A stretch of DNA of 64,000 nt from Solidesulfovibrio alcoholivorans DSM 5433 (GCF_000702665.1 NZ_JNJA01000004.1:1-64000); one strand, 5' to 3'; counted from the first letter of the stretch, positions 46,721 to 56,753 are shown. Numbers and translations: made by a program. Notes: generated by a model not told the origin, from the letters alone.

Positions 46721-47623
46721 ATGGCAAAAAAACTCTCGTTCGCCTGCACCCTCCTGACGCTTCTCTGCGCCGCGGCCTTGTTGTCCGGATGCAGCGAGCT
46801 GGTTCTGCTCAACCCCAAAGGCCCCATCGGCGAAGCGGAGCGTTTTCTCATCCTGGCCGCCTTTGTCCTCATGCTGCTCGTCGTTGTCCCGGTCATCGTC
46901 ATGTCCGTCTGGTTCCCCCTCAAGTACCGGGCTTCCAACACCAAGGCCGCGTACGAACCCGAGTGGAGCCATTCGAACAAGATCGAAGCCGTGATGTGGT
47001 GCATTCCCCTTGTGATCGTCCTGGCGCTGTCCGTCCTGGTCTGGCGCTACACGCACCGCCTCGACCCGTACAAGCCCATCGACCCGGCCGCCGAGCAGTT
47101 CCGGGTGGACGTGGTCAGCCTCGACTGGAAATGGCTGTTCATCTACCCCAAACAGGGCATCGCCGTGGTCAACGAGCTAGTGTTCCCGGCGCGCACGCCG
47201 CTCAGTTTCCAGCTCACCTCCGACACGGTCATGACCTCCTTTTTCATCCCCCAGCTCGGCAGCCAGATCTATGCCATGGCCGGCATGCGCACGCGCCTGC
47301 ACCTGCTCGCCGACACGCCCGGCGTCTACGCCGGCCAGAACCAGCAGTTCAGCGGCGCGGGCTACCCGACCATGTCCTTCGCCGCCAAGGCCGTGACCCC
47401 GGAGGCGTTCGACGCCTGGGTGGAGCAGGTGAAACGCTCGCCCCAAACCCTCGACGCCACCCGGTTCGAGGCGCTGCGCAAGCCGAGCAGCGGCGACCCC
47501 GTGACCTATTTTTCCTCGGTTTCGCCCGACATGTTCGAATACATCCTCAATCTCTACAGTCCCCTGGACAAGACCCCCGGCGGCGGGCACGGCCAGGGCC
47601 ACACCATGCACGGCCAGCAGTAA
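46721..47623 (+). CDS. cyoA: Cytochrome o ubiquinol oxidase subunit II
   Basis: This 300-residue lipoprotein-like subunit has a signal and lipobox ALLSGCSEL (Cys about 24). Two membrane helices follow, then a cupredoxin domain ([40 protein letters not shown]). The two cysteines of the CuA site are absent, so electrons come from quinol, not cytochrome c. The His-rich C-terminus ([12 protein letters not shown]) may bind metal. It is first in the cyoABCDE operon with ribosome site AGGTAGG. Confidence 0.94.
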   Translation: MAKKLSFACTLLTLLCAAALLSGCSELVLLNPKGPIGEAERFLILAAFVLMLLVVVPVIVMSVWFPLKYRASNTKAAYEPEWSHSNKIEAVMWCIPLVIVLALSVLVWRYTHRLDPYKPIDPAAEQFRVDVVSLDWKWLFIYPKQGIAVVNELVFPARTPLSFQLTSDTVMTSFFIPQLGSQIYAMAGMRTRLHLLADTPGVYAGQNQQFSGAGYPTMSFAAKAVTPEAFDAWVEQVKRSPQTLDATRFEALRKPSSGDPVTYFSSVSPDMFEYILNLYSPLDKTPGGGHGQGHTMHGQQ

Positions 47624-47645
47624 GGCGACACGGAGGAGTGACGCG

Positions 47646-49628
47646 ATGTTTGGAAAACTGAGCCTTTCCGCGATTCCCTACCATGATCCCATCGTCATGG
47701 GCGCGGTGGTCGGGTCCGTGCTGGCGGCCCTCGCCGTGCTCGGGCTCATCACCTATTTCCGGTTTTGGCCCACGCTGTGGCGGGAGTGGCTCACCACCGT
47801 GGACCACAAGAAGATCGGGATCATGTACATCATCCTTGCGCTCGTCATGTTGCTGCGCGGTTTTTCCGACGCGCTCATGATGCGCGCCCAGCAGGCCATG
47901 GCCGTGGGCGCGTCCCAGGGCTTCCTGCCGCCGGACCACTTCAACCAGGTATTCAGCGCCCACGGCACGATCATGATTCTTTTCATGGCCATGCCGTTTC
48001 TTTCGGGGCTCGTGAACATCGTCGTGCCGCAGCAGATCGGGGCCCGCGACGTGGCCTTTCCCTTTCTCAATGCCGTGAGCCTCTGGCTGACCGTGGCCGG
48101 GGCCCTGCTCGTCATGGTTTCCCTCGGCGTCGGCGAATTCTCCAAGGCCGGCTGGTCCGGCTATTCGCCCCTGACCGAACTGGAATACAGCCCGGACACG
48201 GGCGTGGACTACTGGATCTGGGCGCTGCAGATCGCGGGCCTCGGAACGCTGCTTAGCGGCATCAACTTCCTCGTCACGGTGCTCACCATGCGCGCGCCGG
48301 GCATGACGCTCATGCGCATGCCGCTTTTCACCTGGACCTCGGTCTTCACCAACGTGCTCATCATCTTCTCCTTCCCGGTGCTGACCGTGGCCCTGGCACT
48401 GGTCTCCATGGACCGCTATCTCGGCATGCACTTTTTCTCCAACGACTTCGGCGGCAACATGATGATGTACGCCAACCTGTTCTGGACCTGGGGCCATCCC
48501 GAGGTCTACATCGTCATCCTGCCGGCCTTCGGCGTCTTTTCCGAAGTGGTGAGCACCTTTTCCCGAAAGCGCCTGTTCGGCTACCCGTCGCTGGTCTACG
48601 CCACGGCGGCCATCATGTTCCTGTCCTTCGCGGTCTGGGTGCACCACTTCTTCACCATGGGCGCGAGCGCCGGCGTCAACATCGCGTTCGGCATCTCCAC
48701 CATGCTCATTGCCATCCCCACGGGCGTCAAGGTCTTCAACTGGCTGCTCACCATGTACAAGGGCCGGGTCACGATCACCACGCCCATGCTCTGGACCCTC
48801 GGCTTCCTGACCACCTTCGTCCTCGGCGGCCTGGCCGGGGTGCTGCTCGCGATGCCGCCCGCGGACTACGTGCTGCACAACAGCCTGTTCCTCATCGCCC
48901 ACTTCCACAACATGCTCGTGCCGGGCACGCTCTTCGGCTTCCTCGCCGGCTACGCCTACTGGTTTCCCAAGGCCGTCGGCTTCCGCCTGGACGAGACCTG
49001 GGGCAAGCTCTCCTTCTGGTGCTGGCTCGTGGGCTTCTACCTTGCCTTCGTGCCACTCTACATCCTGGGCTTCATGGGCATGCCGCGCCGCATGCAGCAC
49101 TACGACAACCCGGCCTGGCAGCCGTACCTCATCGTCGCGGCGCTTGGCACGCTGCTCGTGGCCGCGGGCATCGGCTGCATGCTGATCCAGCTGTTCGTGA
49201 GCTTCAAAAACCGCAAGGCGTTGCGCGACGTGACCGGCGATCCCTGGGACGGCCGCACCCTGGAGTGGGCCACGGCCTCGCCGCCGGCGCCCTACAACTT
49301 CGCCGTGATCCCCACCGTGCACGGCCTCGACGCCTTTTGGGACATGAAGCGAAGCGGCGAGGCCTACAAGCGGCCCGAGGCCTACCAGGACATCGAGATG
49401 CCGAAAAACTGCGCCCACGGTTTCCTGCTTGGCATCCTGGCCTTCCTCTTCGGCTTCGCCATGATCTGGCACATCTGGTGGCTGGCCGGGGCGGGCTTTC
49501 TGGGGCTCCTTCTCGTGGTCGTCGTCCGCTCCATGGATGACGACACCACGGAGATCATCCCCGCGGCCGAGGTGGCGCGCATCGAGGACCTGCACTTTGC
49601 GCGGATGGCCGCTGCCGGCCGTTCCTGA
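47646..49628 (+). CDS. cyoB: Cytochrome o ubiquinol oxidase subunit I
   Basis: This 660-residue protein has about 15 helices and contains the haem b, haem o and CuB centres. [14 protein letters not shown] carries the low-spin haem His. [15 protein letters not shown] has the CuB His and the Tyr of the cross-link. VHHFFTMG has the His pair, and [14 protein letters not shown] has the remaining haem ligands. All family ligands are present, so it should be active. It reduces oxygen to water while pumping protons. It begins 22 bases after cyoA with GGAGG upstream. Confidence 0.96.
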   Translation: MFGKLSLSAIPYHDPIVMGAVVGSVLAALAVLGLITYFRFWPTLWREWLTTVDHKKIGIMYIILALVMLLRGFSDALMMRAQQAMAVGASQGFLPPDHFNQVFSAHGTIMILFMAMPFLSGLVNIVVPQQIGARDVAFPFLNAVSLWLTVAGALLVMVSLGVGEFSKAGWSGYSPLTELEYSPDTGVDYWIWALQIAGLGTLLSGINFLVTVLTMRAPGMTLMRMPLFTWTSVFTNVLIIFSFPVLTVALALVSMDRYLGMHFFSNDFGGNMMMYANLFWTWGHPEVYIVILPAFGVFSEVVSTFSRKRLFGYPSLVYATAAIMFLSFAVWVHHFFTMGASAGVNIAFGISTMLIAIPTGVKVFNWLLTMYKGRVTITTPMLWTLGFLTTFVLGGLAGVLLAMPPADYVLHNSLFLIAHFHNMLVPGTLFGFLAGYAYWFPKAVGFRLDETWGKLSFWCWLVGFYLAFVPLYILGFMGMPRRMQHYDNPAWQPYLIVAALGTLLVAAGIGCMLIQLFVSFKNRKALRDVTGDPWDGRTLEWATASPPAPYNFAVIPTVHGLDAFWDMKRSGEAYKRPEAYQDIEMPKNCAHGFLLGILAFLFGFAMIWHIWWLAGAGFLGLLLVVVVRSMDDDTTEIIPAAEVARIEDLHFARMAAAGRS

Positions 49629-49678
49629 GGCTTGACGACACGAATCTTGACGCGAACGCATCGCTGGAGGTGAACGCC

Positions 49679-50296
49679 ATGGCGGCGACTGCCGTACATT
49701 CCGGCCCGACCGTTGCCGGGCATCCCGAACACCACGACATGGAGGCCATCCGGTCGCTCGGGTTCTGGATGTACCTGATGAGCGACCTGATCATTTTCGC
49801 GGCGCTGTTCGCGACGTATGTGGTGCTGTCGCACAACTTCGCCGGCGGCCCCACGGGGAAGGAACTGTTCGACCTCTCCTTCGTGCTGATCGAAACCATG
49901 CTGCTACTGTGCAGCAGCGCGGCCTACGGGCTCGCCATGACGGCCATGCACGCCGGCGATGCGCGCCGGGTGCTCTTGGGCCTCGGGCTCACCTTCCTGC
50001 TCGGGCTCGGCTTTTTGTCCATGGAGGTCCACGAGTTCGCCAAATTCATCCACGAAGGGGCCGGGCCGCAGCGTAGCGCCTTCCTCTCCGCCTTCTTCAC
50101 CCTGGTCGGCACGCACGGCGCGCATGTGACCTTTGGCATGGTCTGGATTGTCGTCATGCTGGCCCAGGTGTCGCGCAAGGGGCTGACCGCGCCGGTAGCG
50201 GGGCGGCTCACGCGCCTGGGCATGTTCTGGCACTTTCTCGACGTCGTCTGGATCGGCGTCTTTTCCGTGGTCTACCTCATGGGGGTGCTGCAATGA
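49679..50296 (+). CDS. cyoC: Cytochrome o ubiquinol oxidase subunit III
   Basis: This 205-residue protein has five predicted helices; FWMYLMSDLIIFAALFATY and GTHGAHVTFGMVWIVVML are the subunit III marks. ATG is preferred over an in-frame GTG nine bases upstream because GGAGG stands 8 bases before ATG. It overlaps cyoD by 4 bases (ATGA). Confidence 0.94.
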   Translation: MAATAVHSGPTVAGHPEHHDMEAIRSLGFWMYLMSDLIIFAALFATYVVLSHNFAGGPTGKELFDLSFVLIETMLLLCSSAAYGLAMTAMHAGDARRVLLGLGLTFLLGLGFLSMEVHEFAKFIHEGAGPQRSAFLSAFFTLVGTHGAHVTFGMVWIVVMLAQVSRKGLTAPVAGRLTRLGMFWHFLDVVWIGVFSVVYLMGVLQ

Positions 50297-50613
50297 GCGC
50301 GCAACCTGGCGGCGGCCGGGCCGGGACCGGCCTGGCCCGCGCCTATTACATCGGCTTTTCCCTGTCGCTCGTGCTCACGATCGTGCCGTTTATCGCGGTC
50401 ATGACCGGCGCGCTCTCCCACGGAGCCGCGGTTTTCTGCGTCTTCGCCGCCGCGACCCTGCAGATGCTCGTGCAACTGCGCTTTTTTCTGCACGTGGACG
50501 GGTCGCGGGCCATGCACTGGCAGTTCATGTCCCTGCTTTTCACCTTCTTTATCGTTTTCCTCTTTGTGGGGGGCTCGATCTGGATCATGCACAGCCTGCA
50601 TTACCGGATGTGA
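50293..50613 (+). CDS. cyoD: Cytochrome o ubiquinol oxidase subunit IV
   Basis: This 106-residue protein has three helices. YYIGFSLSLVLTIVPFIAVM and LQMLVQLRFFLHVDGS are typical of the CyoD/COX4 prokaryotic subunit, which stabilises the CuB site. It overlaps both neighbours by four bases. Confidence 0.92.
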   Translation: MSAQPGGGRAGTGLARAYYIGFSLSLVLTIVPFIAVMTGALSHGAAVFCVFAAATLQMLVQLRFFLHVDGSRAMHWQFMSLLFTFFIVFLFVGGSIWIMHSLHYRM

Positions 50614-51476
50614 GACCGTCTGTCGTGCTGCGGCCGTATCTGCTTCTTGCCAAGCCCAGGATCGTCTGCGCCAATCTGGTCGCGGCGTGCGGCGGTTTTT
50701 TCCTCGCCGGCGGCGGCGGGGCAGGGCTTTTTCTCGTGGCAATGGCCGGAATCGCGCTGGTCGTGGCTTCGGGTTGCGTGTGCAACAACTGCATCGACCG
50801 CGACATCGACCGGGAAATGGCGCGCACGCGGGAAAGGCCGTTGCCGGCGGGCGCGGTCTCGCCGGCGGCGGCCTGGGTGTACGGCGCGCTCCTCGGCCTT
50901 GCGGGCGGCCTCGTATTGTGGCTTGGGACGAACGCGCTGTGCCTGGGGATCGTTGCGGCGGGGTTCGTCGTCTACGTCGGGGTTTACAGCCTGCTGCTCA
51001 AGCGGCGGCATTCGCTGCTTGCGACCCTGCTCGGGAGCCTTGCCGGCGCGGCCCCGCCCGTGGCCGCCTACTGCGCCGCCAGGGGCCGCTTCGACGGCGG
51101 CGCGGCGCTGCTGCTCGCGATCTTCAGCCTGTGGCAGATTCCCCACGCCCACGCCATCGCCCTCTACCGCCGGGACGAGTACGCGGCGGCGGGCGTGCCG
51201 GTGGTGTCGCTTACGCGCGGCGCGCCGGCGACGCGGCGGCTGCTCGTCGGCCACATCGCGGCCTTCGTCCTGGTCGCGCCGCTTTTGACCGTGGGCGGCT
51301 ATGCCGGGTACGCCTACTTCACGGCGGCCACGGTCGCGGGGCTCGCCTGGCTGGCCCTGGCCCTGGCCGGGCCGTCCTCGCCGGACGCCGCGCGCGCCTG
51401 GGCCGGGAAACTCGTCTTCGCGTCCATCGGCGTCATTTTCCTGCTGAGCGTCCTGATGGCCTGCGACGCCGCGTAG
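50610..51476 (+). CDS. cyoE: Protohaem IX farnesyltransferase (haem O synthase)
   Basis: This 288-residue UbiA-type prenyltransferase converts haem B to haem O for the oxidase. The first Asp-rich motif is NNCIDRDIDREMARTRERPL and the second YSLLLKRRHSLLAT, with nine helices. LWQIPHAHAIALYRRDEY is the family signature near the second loop. The start is GTG, overlapping the cyoD stop (GTGA). It is the last gene of the oxidase operon. Confidence 0.94.
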   Translation: MRPSVVLRPYLLLAKPRIVCANLVAACGGFFLAGGGGAGLFLVAMAGIALVVASGCVCNNCIDRDIDREMARTRERPLPAGAVSPAAAWVYGALLGLAGGLVLWLGTNALCLGIVAAGFVVYVGVYSLLLKRRHSLLATLLGSLAGAAPPVAAYCAARGRFDGGAALLLAIFSLWQIPHAHAIALYRRDEYAAAGVPVVSLTRGAPATRRLLVGHIAAFVLVAPLLTVGGYAGYAYFTAATVAGLAWLALALAGPSSPDAARAWAGKLVFASIGVIFLLSVLMACDAA

Positions 51477-51601
51477 CGCGCGGCCCTTGAAAAATAGGGG
51501 AGTATTTTTCAAGAAAAAATAAGTTCTCAAGGACATCGTCCTCGAAAGGGCAGGCGCTTGCTTCGCGGGCGCGACACGAGGCGTCGCACGGCCGCACGGG
51601 G

Positions 51602-52279
51602 TCACTCCGCCTGGCCGAGCAGGCAGGGCTCCTCGTTTTCGTTGACGAGCGCGGGGCCGAGCTCGGCGGCCACGGCCTTGGACACGAACACCGTGGTCTT
51701 GACCCAGGTGCAGCGCGTGAACGTGGAGTCGGCGAAAACCGCCGCCGTGTTCGTACGGCACAGGTCCTCCAGCACGACGAAGTCGCACAGCTGGAAGACG
51801 CACTCGGACAGGTTGATGTGGCTCGCGAACCGCACCGCGCCCGGGCCGCGCAGTTCGCAGCCGACGAAGGTCTTGCCCGCGTTCTTGAGCGGCGGCGGGC
51901 AGTAGAAGCCCTCGATGCGCAGCTTCTCGCCCTCGAAGCGGTCCCTGAGGTCGAGGTCCGTCTGGGTGTCCAGGGAAATGATGCGCAGCCGACGCGCCTT
52001 GTCCACGGCGGCGATGGCCAGCACCACCACCAGGGCCACGCCGGAAAAAAGCAGCGACGTCAGGATGCCGACCACGAGCCACACGCCCACCACGTTCGGT
52101 TTGAGGACGTTGGTGAGAAACGCCGCGAGTAGCAGGCACACGACCGTGGCGACGAGGAAGATGGCCACGGCGTGCTTGATGAAAAACTGCGTGAACGCGT
52201 CCCGGGTCCCCTGCTGCTTTTCCATCTGGTCCTCCAACTCCGGCAGATAGTTCAGGGTATTGCACTTGCCGCAGGGCAA
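51602..52279 (-). CDS. Membrane protein with N-terminal zinc-ribbon half and hydrophobic pair
   Basis: This 225-residue protein starts LPCGKCNTLNYLPE (a Cys-x2-Cys ribbon knuckle). Two helices lie at about 38-58 and 65-90 (FLVATVVCLLLAAFLT, LLFSGVALVVVLAIA), followed by a soluble domain of about 125 residues. That domain is rich in beta-strand-like runs with regular Cys/Phe positions (KTFVGCELRGPGAVRFASHI, STFTRCTWVKTTVFVS), weakly pentapeptide-like. TTG start with GGGGA upstream; an internal ATG at residue 19 is an alternative. No family is recognised. It is downstream of umuDC on the same strand with a 24-base gap. Confidence 0.55.
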   Translation of the reverse strand: MPCGKCNTLNYLPELEDQMEKQQGTRDAFTQFFIKHAVAIFLVATVVCLLLAAFLTNVLKPNVVGVWLVVGILTSLLFSGVALVVVLAIAAVDKARRLRIISLDTQTDLDLRDRFEGEKLRIEGFYCPPPLKNAGKTFVGCELRGPGAVRFASHINLSECVFQLCDFVVLEDLCRTNTAAVFADSTFTRCTWVKTTVFVSKAVAAELGPALVNENEEPCLLGQAE

Positions 52280-52303
52280 GTCAATTCCCCGGACATTTGC
52301 GTG

Positions 52304-53575
52304 TCAGGCCCGGGCCGTCGGCAGTTCGTCCCAGACCGTGGTGTAGCGCGGCGAGCGCGCGGCCTGGTGCATCTGCCACGGCTGTTTCAGGCCGCAGGCG
52401 GCAAGGCGCACGGCGTCGCGGCCGAAACGCGCGTTGACCGCGTCCATGGCGGCCATGAGCCGCTCGCCCCTGGCGTCCCTTTCCGGCGCGGGGGCGAGCA
52501 GGGACAGCTGGCGGCCCCCGGTTTTCTCCAGGCCCGAGAGCATCACCCCGACCTTCTTGTAGCGGTAGCCGGGCCGGAAAAGCGTTTTGAGCACCGTGAG
52601 GGCGACGCGCAGGATGTCGCCCGTGTGGGCGGTGGCTGCGGGCAGGGCCGAGAATGCGCTGCCGGAGTACTGCGGCGCGCCCTTGACGAAGGTGTTGGTC
52701 TGCACCCAGGCCGTGACGCCGTTTGCGACGAGGCCGCAGGCGCGCAGGCGCTGCGCCGCCCGGGTCACGTGCATGGCCAGGGCCTCGCGCATCTCGGAGG
52801 CTTCGACCACCGGCCGCCCGAACGAGCGGGACGAGACCACGGATTTGCGCGCCGCCGCCGCCGTTTCCAGGTCGAGGCAGGACTGGCCTTGCAGCTCGAG
52901 CTGCGTGTGCACCCCGCCTACGGTCATCCGCTTTTTGACGAAATCCCGGGGCAGCTCGCAAAACCGCCCGGCCGTGAACACCCCGTAGCGGGCCAGCATG
53001 GCCGTGTGCCGGCGGCCGATGCCCCAGACGTCCTCGATGGGAAAGTCCGCAAGGACAGCGTCGCGATCGGGGCAGGCCGCGAAATCGAACACCCCGCCGT
53101 GGGCCGGATCTTTCTTGGCGATGCGGTTGGCGACCTTGGCCAGTGTTTTCGTCGGCCCGATGCCGATGGAGACCGGGATGCCCGTCCACACGCCGACCGT
53201 CTCCCGGATGCGGTGGGCGTAGGCCGCGACGTCGCCGGGCAGGCCCGTCAGGTCGAGGAAGGCCTCGTCGATGGAATAGACTTCGAGCGCGGGCGCAAAC
53301 CGCGCCAGAGTGGCCATGACCCGCGCCGAGAGGTCGCCGTAGAGCGCGTAGTTGGAGGAAAAGACCGCTACGTCGTGGCGCTCGAAGAGCTCCCGGCACT
53401 GGAAGGCCGGTCTGCCCATGGGGATGCCTGCGGCCTTGGCCTCGGCGGAACCGGAGATCACGCAGCCGTCGTTGTTGGAAAGCACCACGATCGGCCGCCC
53501 GGCCAGGGCGGGCACGAAGACGCGCTCGCAGGAGGCATAGAAGGAATTGCAGTCCACAAGGGCGAAGCAGGGCAT
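52304..53575 (-). CDS. umuC: DNA polymerase V catalytic subunit UmuC-like
   Basis: This 423-residue Y-family polymerase starts [18 protein letters not shown], the palm motif with the first metal Asp. [15 protein letters not shown] carries the second catalytic acids, and [15 protein letters not shown] lies in the thumb. The little-finger domain ends near 390. The sequence order and the partner umuD identify UmuC rather than DinB. It lets replication pass damaged bases with low fidelity after SOS induction. It begins 2 bases after the umuD stop. Confidence 0.93.
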   Translation of the reverse strand: MPCFALVDCNSFYASCERVFVPALAGRPIVVLSNNDGCVISGSAEAKAAGIPMGRPAFQCRELFERHDVAVFSSNYALYGDLSARVMATLARFAPALEVYSIDEAFLDLTGLPGDVAAYAHRIRETVGVWTGIPVSIGIGPTKTLAKVANRIAKKDPAHGGVFDFAACPDRDAVLADFPIEDVWGIGRRHTAMLARYGVFTAGRFCELPRDFVKKRMTVGGVHTQLELQGQSCLDLETAAAARKSVVSSRSFGRPVVEASEMREALAMHVTRAAQRLRACGLVANGVTAWVQTNTFVKGAPQYSGSAFSALPAATAHTGDILRVALTVLKTLFRPGYRYKKVGVMLSGLEKTGGRQLSLLAPAPERDARGERLMAAMDAVNARFGRDAVRLAACGLKQPWQMHQAARSPRYTTVWDELPTARA

Positions 53576-53577
53576 GG

Positions 53578-54009
53578 TCAGCCCGCCTTGTGGATGACGT
53601 AGGTGACCACGCCCCAGACCGTGAGGGACGCCTCGGGCGGGACCTCGAGCGGCGCGTAGTCGGGGTTGTCCGGGACCAGGAACAGCCGGCCGTTTTTGCG
53701 GCACAGGCGCTTGACCGTGAGTTCGCCGTCCAGGGCGGCGACGACGATGCTGCCGTTTCGGGGCTGCGCCGCCCGGTCCACGACGAGCAGGTCGTCCGTG
53801 GCGATGCCGGCGTCGCGCATGGAGTCGCCCTGGGCGCGCACGAAGAAGGTGGCGGCGGGATTGCGGACGAGGAGCTCGTTGAGGTCGAGCCTCTTGTCCA
53901 CGTAGTCTTCGGCGGGCGAGGGAAAGCCTGCCGCCACGGGGGAGAGGTAGAGCGGCAGGGGGAGCCGGGTCCGGACCGCAGCGGGAATGCCGGGAAAAAA
54001 CGTGCGCAT
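53578..54009 (-). CDS. umuD: UmuD-type S24 peptidase, DNA polymerase V subunit
   Basis: This 143-residue protein has the autocleavage site in [12 protein letters not shown] (Ala-Gly). Catalytic Ser is in [13 protein letters not shown] near 62 and Lys in [10 protein letters not shown] near 100. RecA filaments stimulate self-cleavage to the active UmuD' form. It is translationally linked to umuC. Upstream is an AT-rich stretch likely to contain its promoter; I could not identify a LexA box with confidence. Confidence 0.93.
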   Translation of the reverse strand: MRTFFPGIPAAVRTRLPLPLYLSPVAAGFPSPAEDYVDKRLDLNELLVRNPAATFFVRAQGDSMRDAGIATDDLLVVDRAAQPRNGSIVVAALDGELTVKRLCRKNGRLFLVPDNPDYAPLEVPPEASLTVWGVVTYVIHKAG

Positions 54010-54100
54010 GGCCCGGGAAATACGATGCGCGGGGCTTTTTGTCTATAAAAATAAACTAAATGGTATCGATATAAACAATCCCGCAAGACGCGACGCCGCC
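54010..54100 (-). promoter_or_regulatory. AT-rich upstream region of umuDC
   Basis: On the minus strand TTTATATCGATACC and AGTTTATTTTTATAGAC form an AT-rich patch of about 45 bases in GC-rich surroundings. This is a plausible promoter; LexA control is expected from the family but no established box is seen. Confidence 0.35.
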
Positions 54101-54201
54101 AAGGCGGCCGAAGCGGACGCTTGCGGGCTGCCGTCTGCAGCGACACGGCGGCGGACCGCCTGCGCCGTGCCGTTGCGTCACGTGCCGCGTTGGCGACGCG
54201 T

Positions 54202-55863
54202 TTACTTATTGAGGAGCAACAAGATGTCGGGTGCAGGGGTGGCGAGCGATGCCCCGGTGGCCGGAGCGCCGACGCCGACCACCCAGTAGCCCACGCTCGT
54301 TTGCATGTCCGGCGTCAACACGGTGTTGACCAGGGGACCGCTGCCGAAGCGGTCGCTGTAGGGGACCCCGTAGACGGTGTTGTTCGAAGTGGTCCAGATC
54401 ACGCTGGCGTAGCGGTTGTAATGGGTCGGGTCGCTCTGGATCTGGGAGAAGCCCACCAACGGGTCCATCTGCCACCAATCCTGGCTCGGGAGGGTGCCGA
54501 TCGCGGCGGTCGTGCCCTCGAACGTGACCTGGTAGGTGCTGCCGAAGTAGCCGCCGAGCAATCCCGTGGTCAGTTCCCCGAGGGCCATGTTCAAGGTGGT
54601 CAGGTACGCCTGGAGGTCCTGGAGCGATGCGTTCGTGCTCGGGTTTTCGGCGAGGCTTGGATCCCCCAGGGTGTTCATGCAGAAGGTCTGGAAGTTGTCC
54701 CAGTCCGGGCCAAGGGTTATCGCCGTGTTGTTCAGTATCCACTTGGCGGAATCTTGCGGGTCTACGACCGGGCTCCCGGACTGTCCGTAAATGGCGGCGT
54801 TGTAGTCGGCGATCCCGTTCGTGCCGGTCGTTGGGGAGATGGTGATGCTGACGTTGGTCCATGCGCCACCGGCGGGCAGGGCGGGATTGGGGCTCGTCAC
54901 CGAAGCGGGATTGCTCACCGCGGCCGTAAGCTTGCCGCTGGCGGTGATGGTGCCGTCGCTGGCGGTCGTGGCCTGCATGTCGATGCCGAACGTGTACGTC
55001 TGGGTCGAGGCCCAGGTGGCATTGCCGGCGCCGAAGGCGTTGGCGCGTTGTAGCGTGGTCGTGGTGGAGGTCAGGGACTGGGCGTAGGGGACGAACGAAG
55101 GCCAGGGATTGACCACCTGCGCGTTGCCGGGATCGAAGATGGAGGGGCCGATGTAGCGGATCAATTTGCCGGACGAGTCCTTCAGCACGGCCGCCCCGCT
55201 GGCTCCGGCCCTGACCAGGAGGCCCGCGATCTGGTTTGCGGTCCAGTTGCCGTAACCGGTGCTTTGCAGCACGGGCCCGGAGGGGGCCTGCAAGGGATTG
55301 CTCTGGTAACTCTTGATGCTCAGCGGGGCCGTGAAGGCGTCGATGTTCGTCAGATTGCCCTGGTCGCCGCTGCCGCCGTTCATCGTCATCTCGAACTGCT
55401 GGAACCGTTGCGGCGTCGTGAACACGGAGGGCGCGGTCGTGAGGTAGTTGGTCCCGCCGCTCGGGTCGTCGTAGAACAGGTAGTAGACGCAGCTGATGGA
55501 CTTGTTGACGGTCAGGCCGCCGCTCCCGATGGCCGAGAGCTTGACCGGGGTCGACATCAGGTTCGTGACGGTCTGGGGCGGGTCGTCCGTGGTCTGGTGC
55601 GTACCGTAGGTGATGGCGGACTGGCCGCTGTTATAGGTGGCCTGCAAGGCGTTGCCCGTGCCGGCGTTGGGGTCCTGGATCTGGAGCCAGACGTCGCCGG
55701 AATATTTGCTGGTGTCGAAGAGCACGGTCAGGGAGGCCAGGGCGACGCCGGCCCAGGACAACACGATGAAGCAGCACAGGACGAACACCGGCAGCGCGTT
55801 GCACATGGCCCGTTCGTTCCAGGGAAAAAGACAGCCCGGAATCGTGGTTGCCTGGTGCGTCAT
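54202..55863 (-). CDS. Secreted GH64/thaumatin-like beta-1,3-glucanase-type protein
   Basis: This 553-residue precursor has a signal segment near residues 22-43 (LPVFVLCCFIVLSWAGVALA). The N-terminal part (LTVLFDTSKYSGDVWLQIQD, YYLFYDDPSGGTNYLTT) looks like the beta-sandwich of GH64-type enzymes. The C-terminal part ends with DPTHYNRYASVIWTTS and YGVPYSDRFGSGPLV, a typical end of that family. A Ser/Thr/Gly-rich middle contains a low-complexity tract. The glucanase activity is only inferred from resemblance and could be a binding protein. It is flanked by umuDC and an orphan in a region with several remnants, so it may be acquired. Confidence 0.55.
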   Translation of the reverse strand: MTHQATTIPGCLFPWNERAMCNALPVFVLCCFIVLSWAGVALASLTVLFDTSKYSGDVWLQIQDPNAGTGNALQATYNSGQSAITYGTHQTTDDPPQTVTNLMSTPVKLSAIGSGGLTVNKSISCVYYLFYDDPSGGTNYLTTAPSVFTTPQRFQQFEMTMNGGSGDQGNLTNIDAFTAPLSIKSYQSNPLQAPSGPVLQSTGYGNWTANQIAGLLVRAGASGAAVLKDSSGKLIRYIGPSIFDPGNAQVVNPWPSFVPYAQSLTSTTTTLQRANAFGAGNATWASTQTYTFGIDMQATTASDGTITASGKLTAAVSNPASVTSPNPALPAGGAWTNVSITISPTTGTNGIADYNAAIYGQSGSPVVDPQDSAKWILNNTAITLGPDWDNFQTFCMNTLGDPSLAENPSTNASLQDLQAYLTTLNMALGELTTGLLGGYFGSTYQVTFEGTTAAIGTLPSQDWWQMDPLVGFSQIQSDPTHYNRYASVIWTTSNNTVYGVPYSDRFGSGPLVNTVLTPDMQTSVGYWVVGVGAPATGASLATPAPDILLLLNK

Positions 55864-56224
55864 GGTGCATCTCCTGTGTGCCGTTTCGAGGGGGGCGACG
55901 ATACCGCCGTTATCGGCAACCCGTGGAAAAGGTTAAGGGCGCGGAAGGGTTTTGTCTCCGTCCGGCCATCTCCATGGGGGCATCCATTCTTCCCGGCACG
56001 TTAATCCGGGTCGTCTTGCCGGCAACATGTGCCATATCGGCGGCCCGGAACGCGTGCGCTGCCCCGCCGTGCCCGCTGAACCCGATTGTCGTTGCCAGAG
56101 GGGACAAGGCTTGGCATAACCAATTGCAAACATTGAAGGGACGTTCGCCGGTAAAGAGTGAGACATGGGGTGCGATATTTGGGGCATTCCTTGTCGCGGC
56201 TTGGAATCATATGGAGGAGGACTT
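55864..56224. other. Intergenic region upstream of two divergent genes
   Basis: This is about 360 bases with no gene recognised, GC-rich at the left and turning lower in GC toward 56160. It must contain the promoters of the GH64-like gene and the orphan gene. Confidence 0.35.
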
Positions 56225-56665
56225 ATGATCAGGCATTGTTGGTCTGTGTTGTGCCAGAATATAATAACAGATTCCGAGACAAATATTGTGAGCTATGTCA
56301 TGACGATTGACAATGTCATTGCGCCAGAATTTCCTGTGGTGCTACCGTTTCTTGCCATCGGAACGTCATGGGAAAAGGATACTGGCGGCGATGTTGTTGA
56401 AAATTTTTCCATAAGGATTTCGCATGTCAGCCCAGAGGGGAAAGTATCCCCTTTTATCGAGACGGGTAATATTTCCATGCATAGCTATCGGCATCGTATG
56501 AATTTCGTATTGAATGGGGCATCTTTTGATCGTGCCGGGACGCATCATTTTAATATTGAAGCAAGAATCAACGATATGTGGGCTTGTGTGGCTTCTTTGC
56601 CTGTCTTCGTATCGCTTTCTCGGCGCAATGACGCCTCTGCTGTTTTGAACGCCGTTAAACAGTAA
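56225..56665 (+). CDS. Orphan hypothetical protein (146 aa), lower GC
   Basis: This 146-residue soluble protein has no signal peptide. RHCWSVLCQNIITDSETNIV and SYVMTIDNVIAPEFPV start it, and it looks all-beta, with alternating hydrophobic residues. I believe it may be related to the DUF6941-type proteins (single beta-sandwich) but cannot confirm. The gene is noticeably poorer in GC and its codon use differs from neighbours, suggesting recent acquisition. AGGAGG precedes the ATG by 5 bases and a hairpin follows the stop. Confidence 0.6.
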   Translation: MIRHCWSVLCQNIITDSETNIVSYVMTIDNVIAPEFPVVLPFLAIGTSWEKDTGGDVVENFSIRISHVSPEGKVSPFIETGNISMHSYRHRMNFVLNGASFDRAGTHHFNIEARINDMWACVASLPVFVSLSRRNDASAVLNAVKQ

Positions 56666-56711
56666 TGCATCGGATATCCGGTTCAGGAGGGGGCCGAACG
56701 GCCCAAAAGGA

Positions 56712-56753
56712 CGAAGCCGGACCTTGTGAGCCCGGCTTCGCCTTGAAATTTTT
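56712..56753 (+). terminator. Terminator-like hairpin after the orphan gene
   Basis: CGAAGCCGG and CCGGCTTCG form a 9-bp stem; a T-run begins 9 bases later. The rest of 56754-57057 holds nothing recognised. Confidence 0.5.

Noticed and set aside
47547-49661. Minus-strand open frame of about 704 codons opposite cyoB
   Set aside because: It is composed of low-complexity His/Asp/Gly/Arg and is an antisense shadow of a gene with all catalytic ligands.
54010-54100. LexA box before umuDC
   Set aside because: The region is AT-rich, but neither the E. coli nor another LexA consensus known to me is present.
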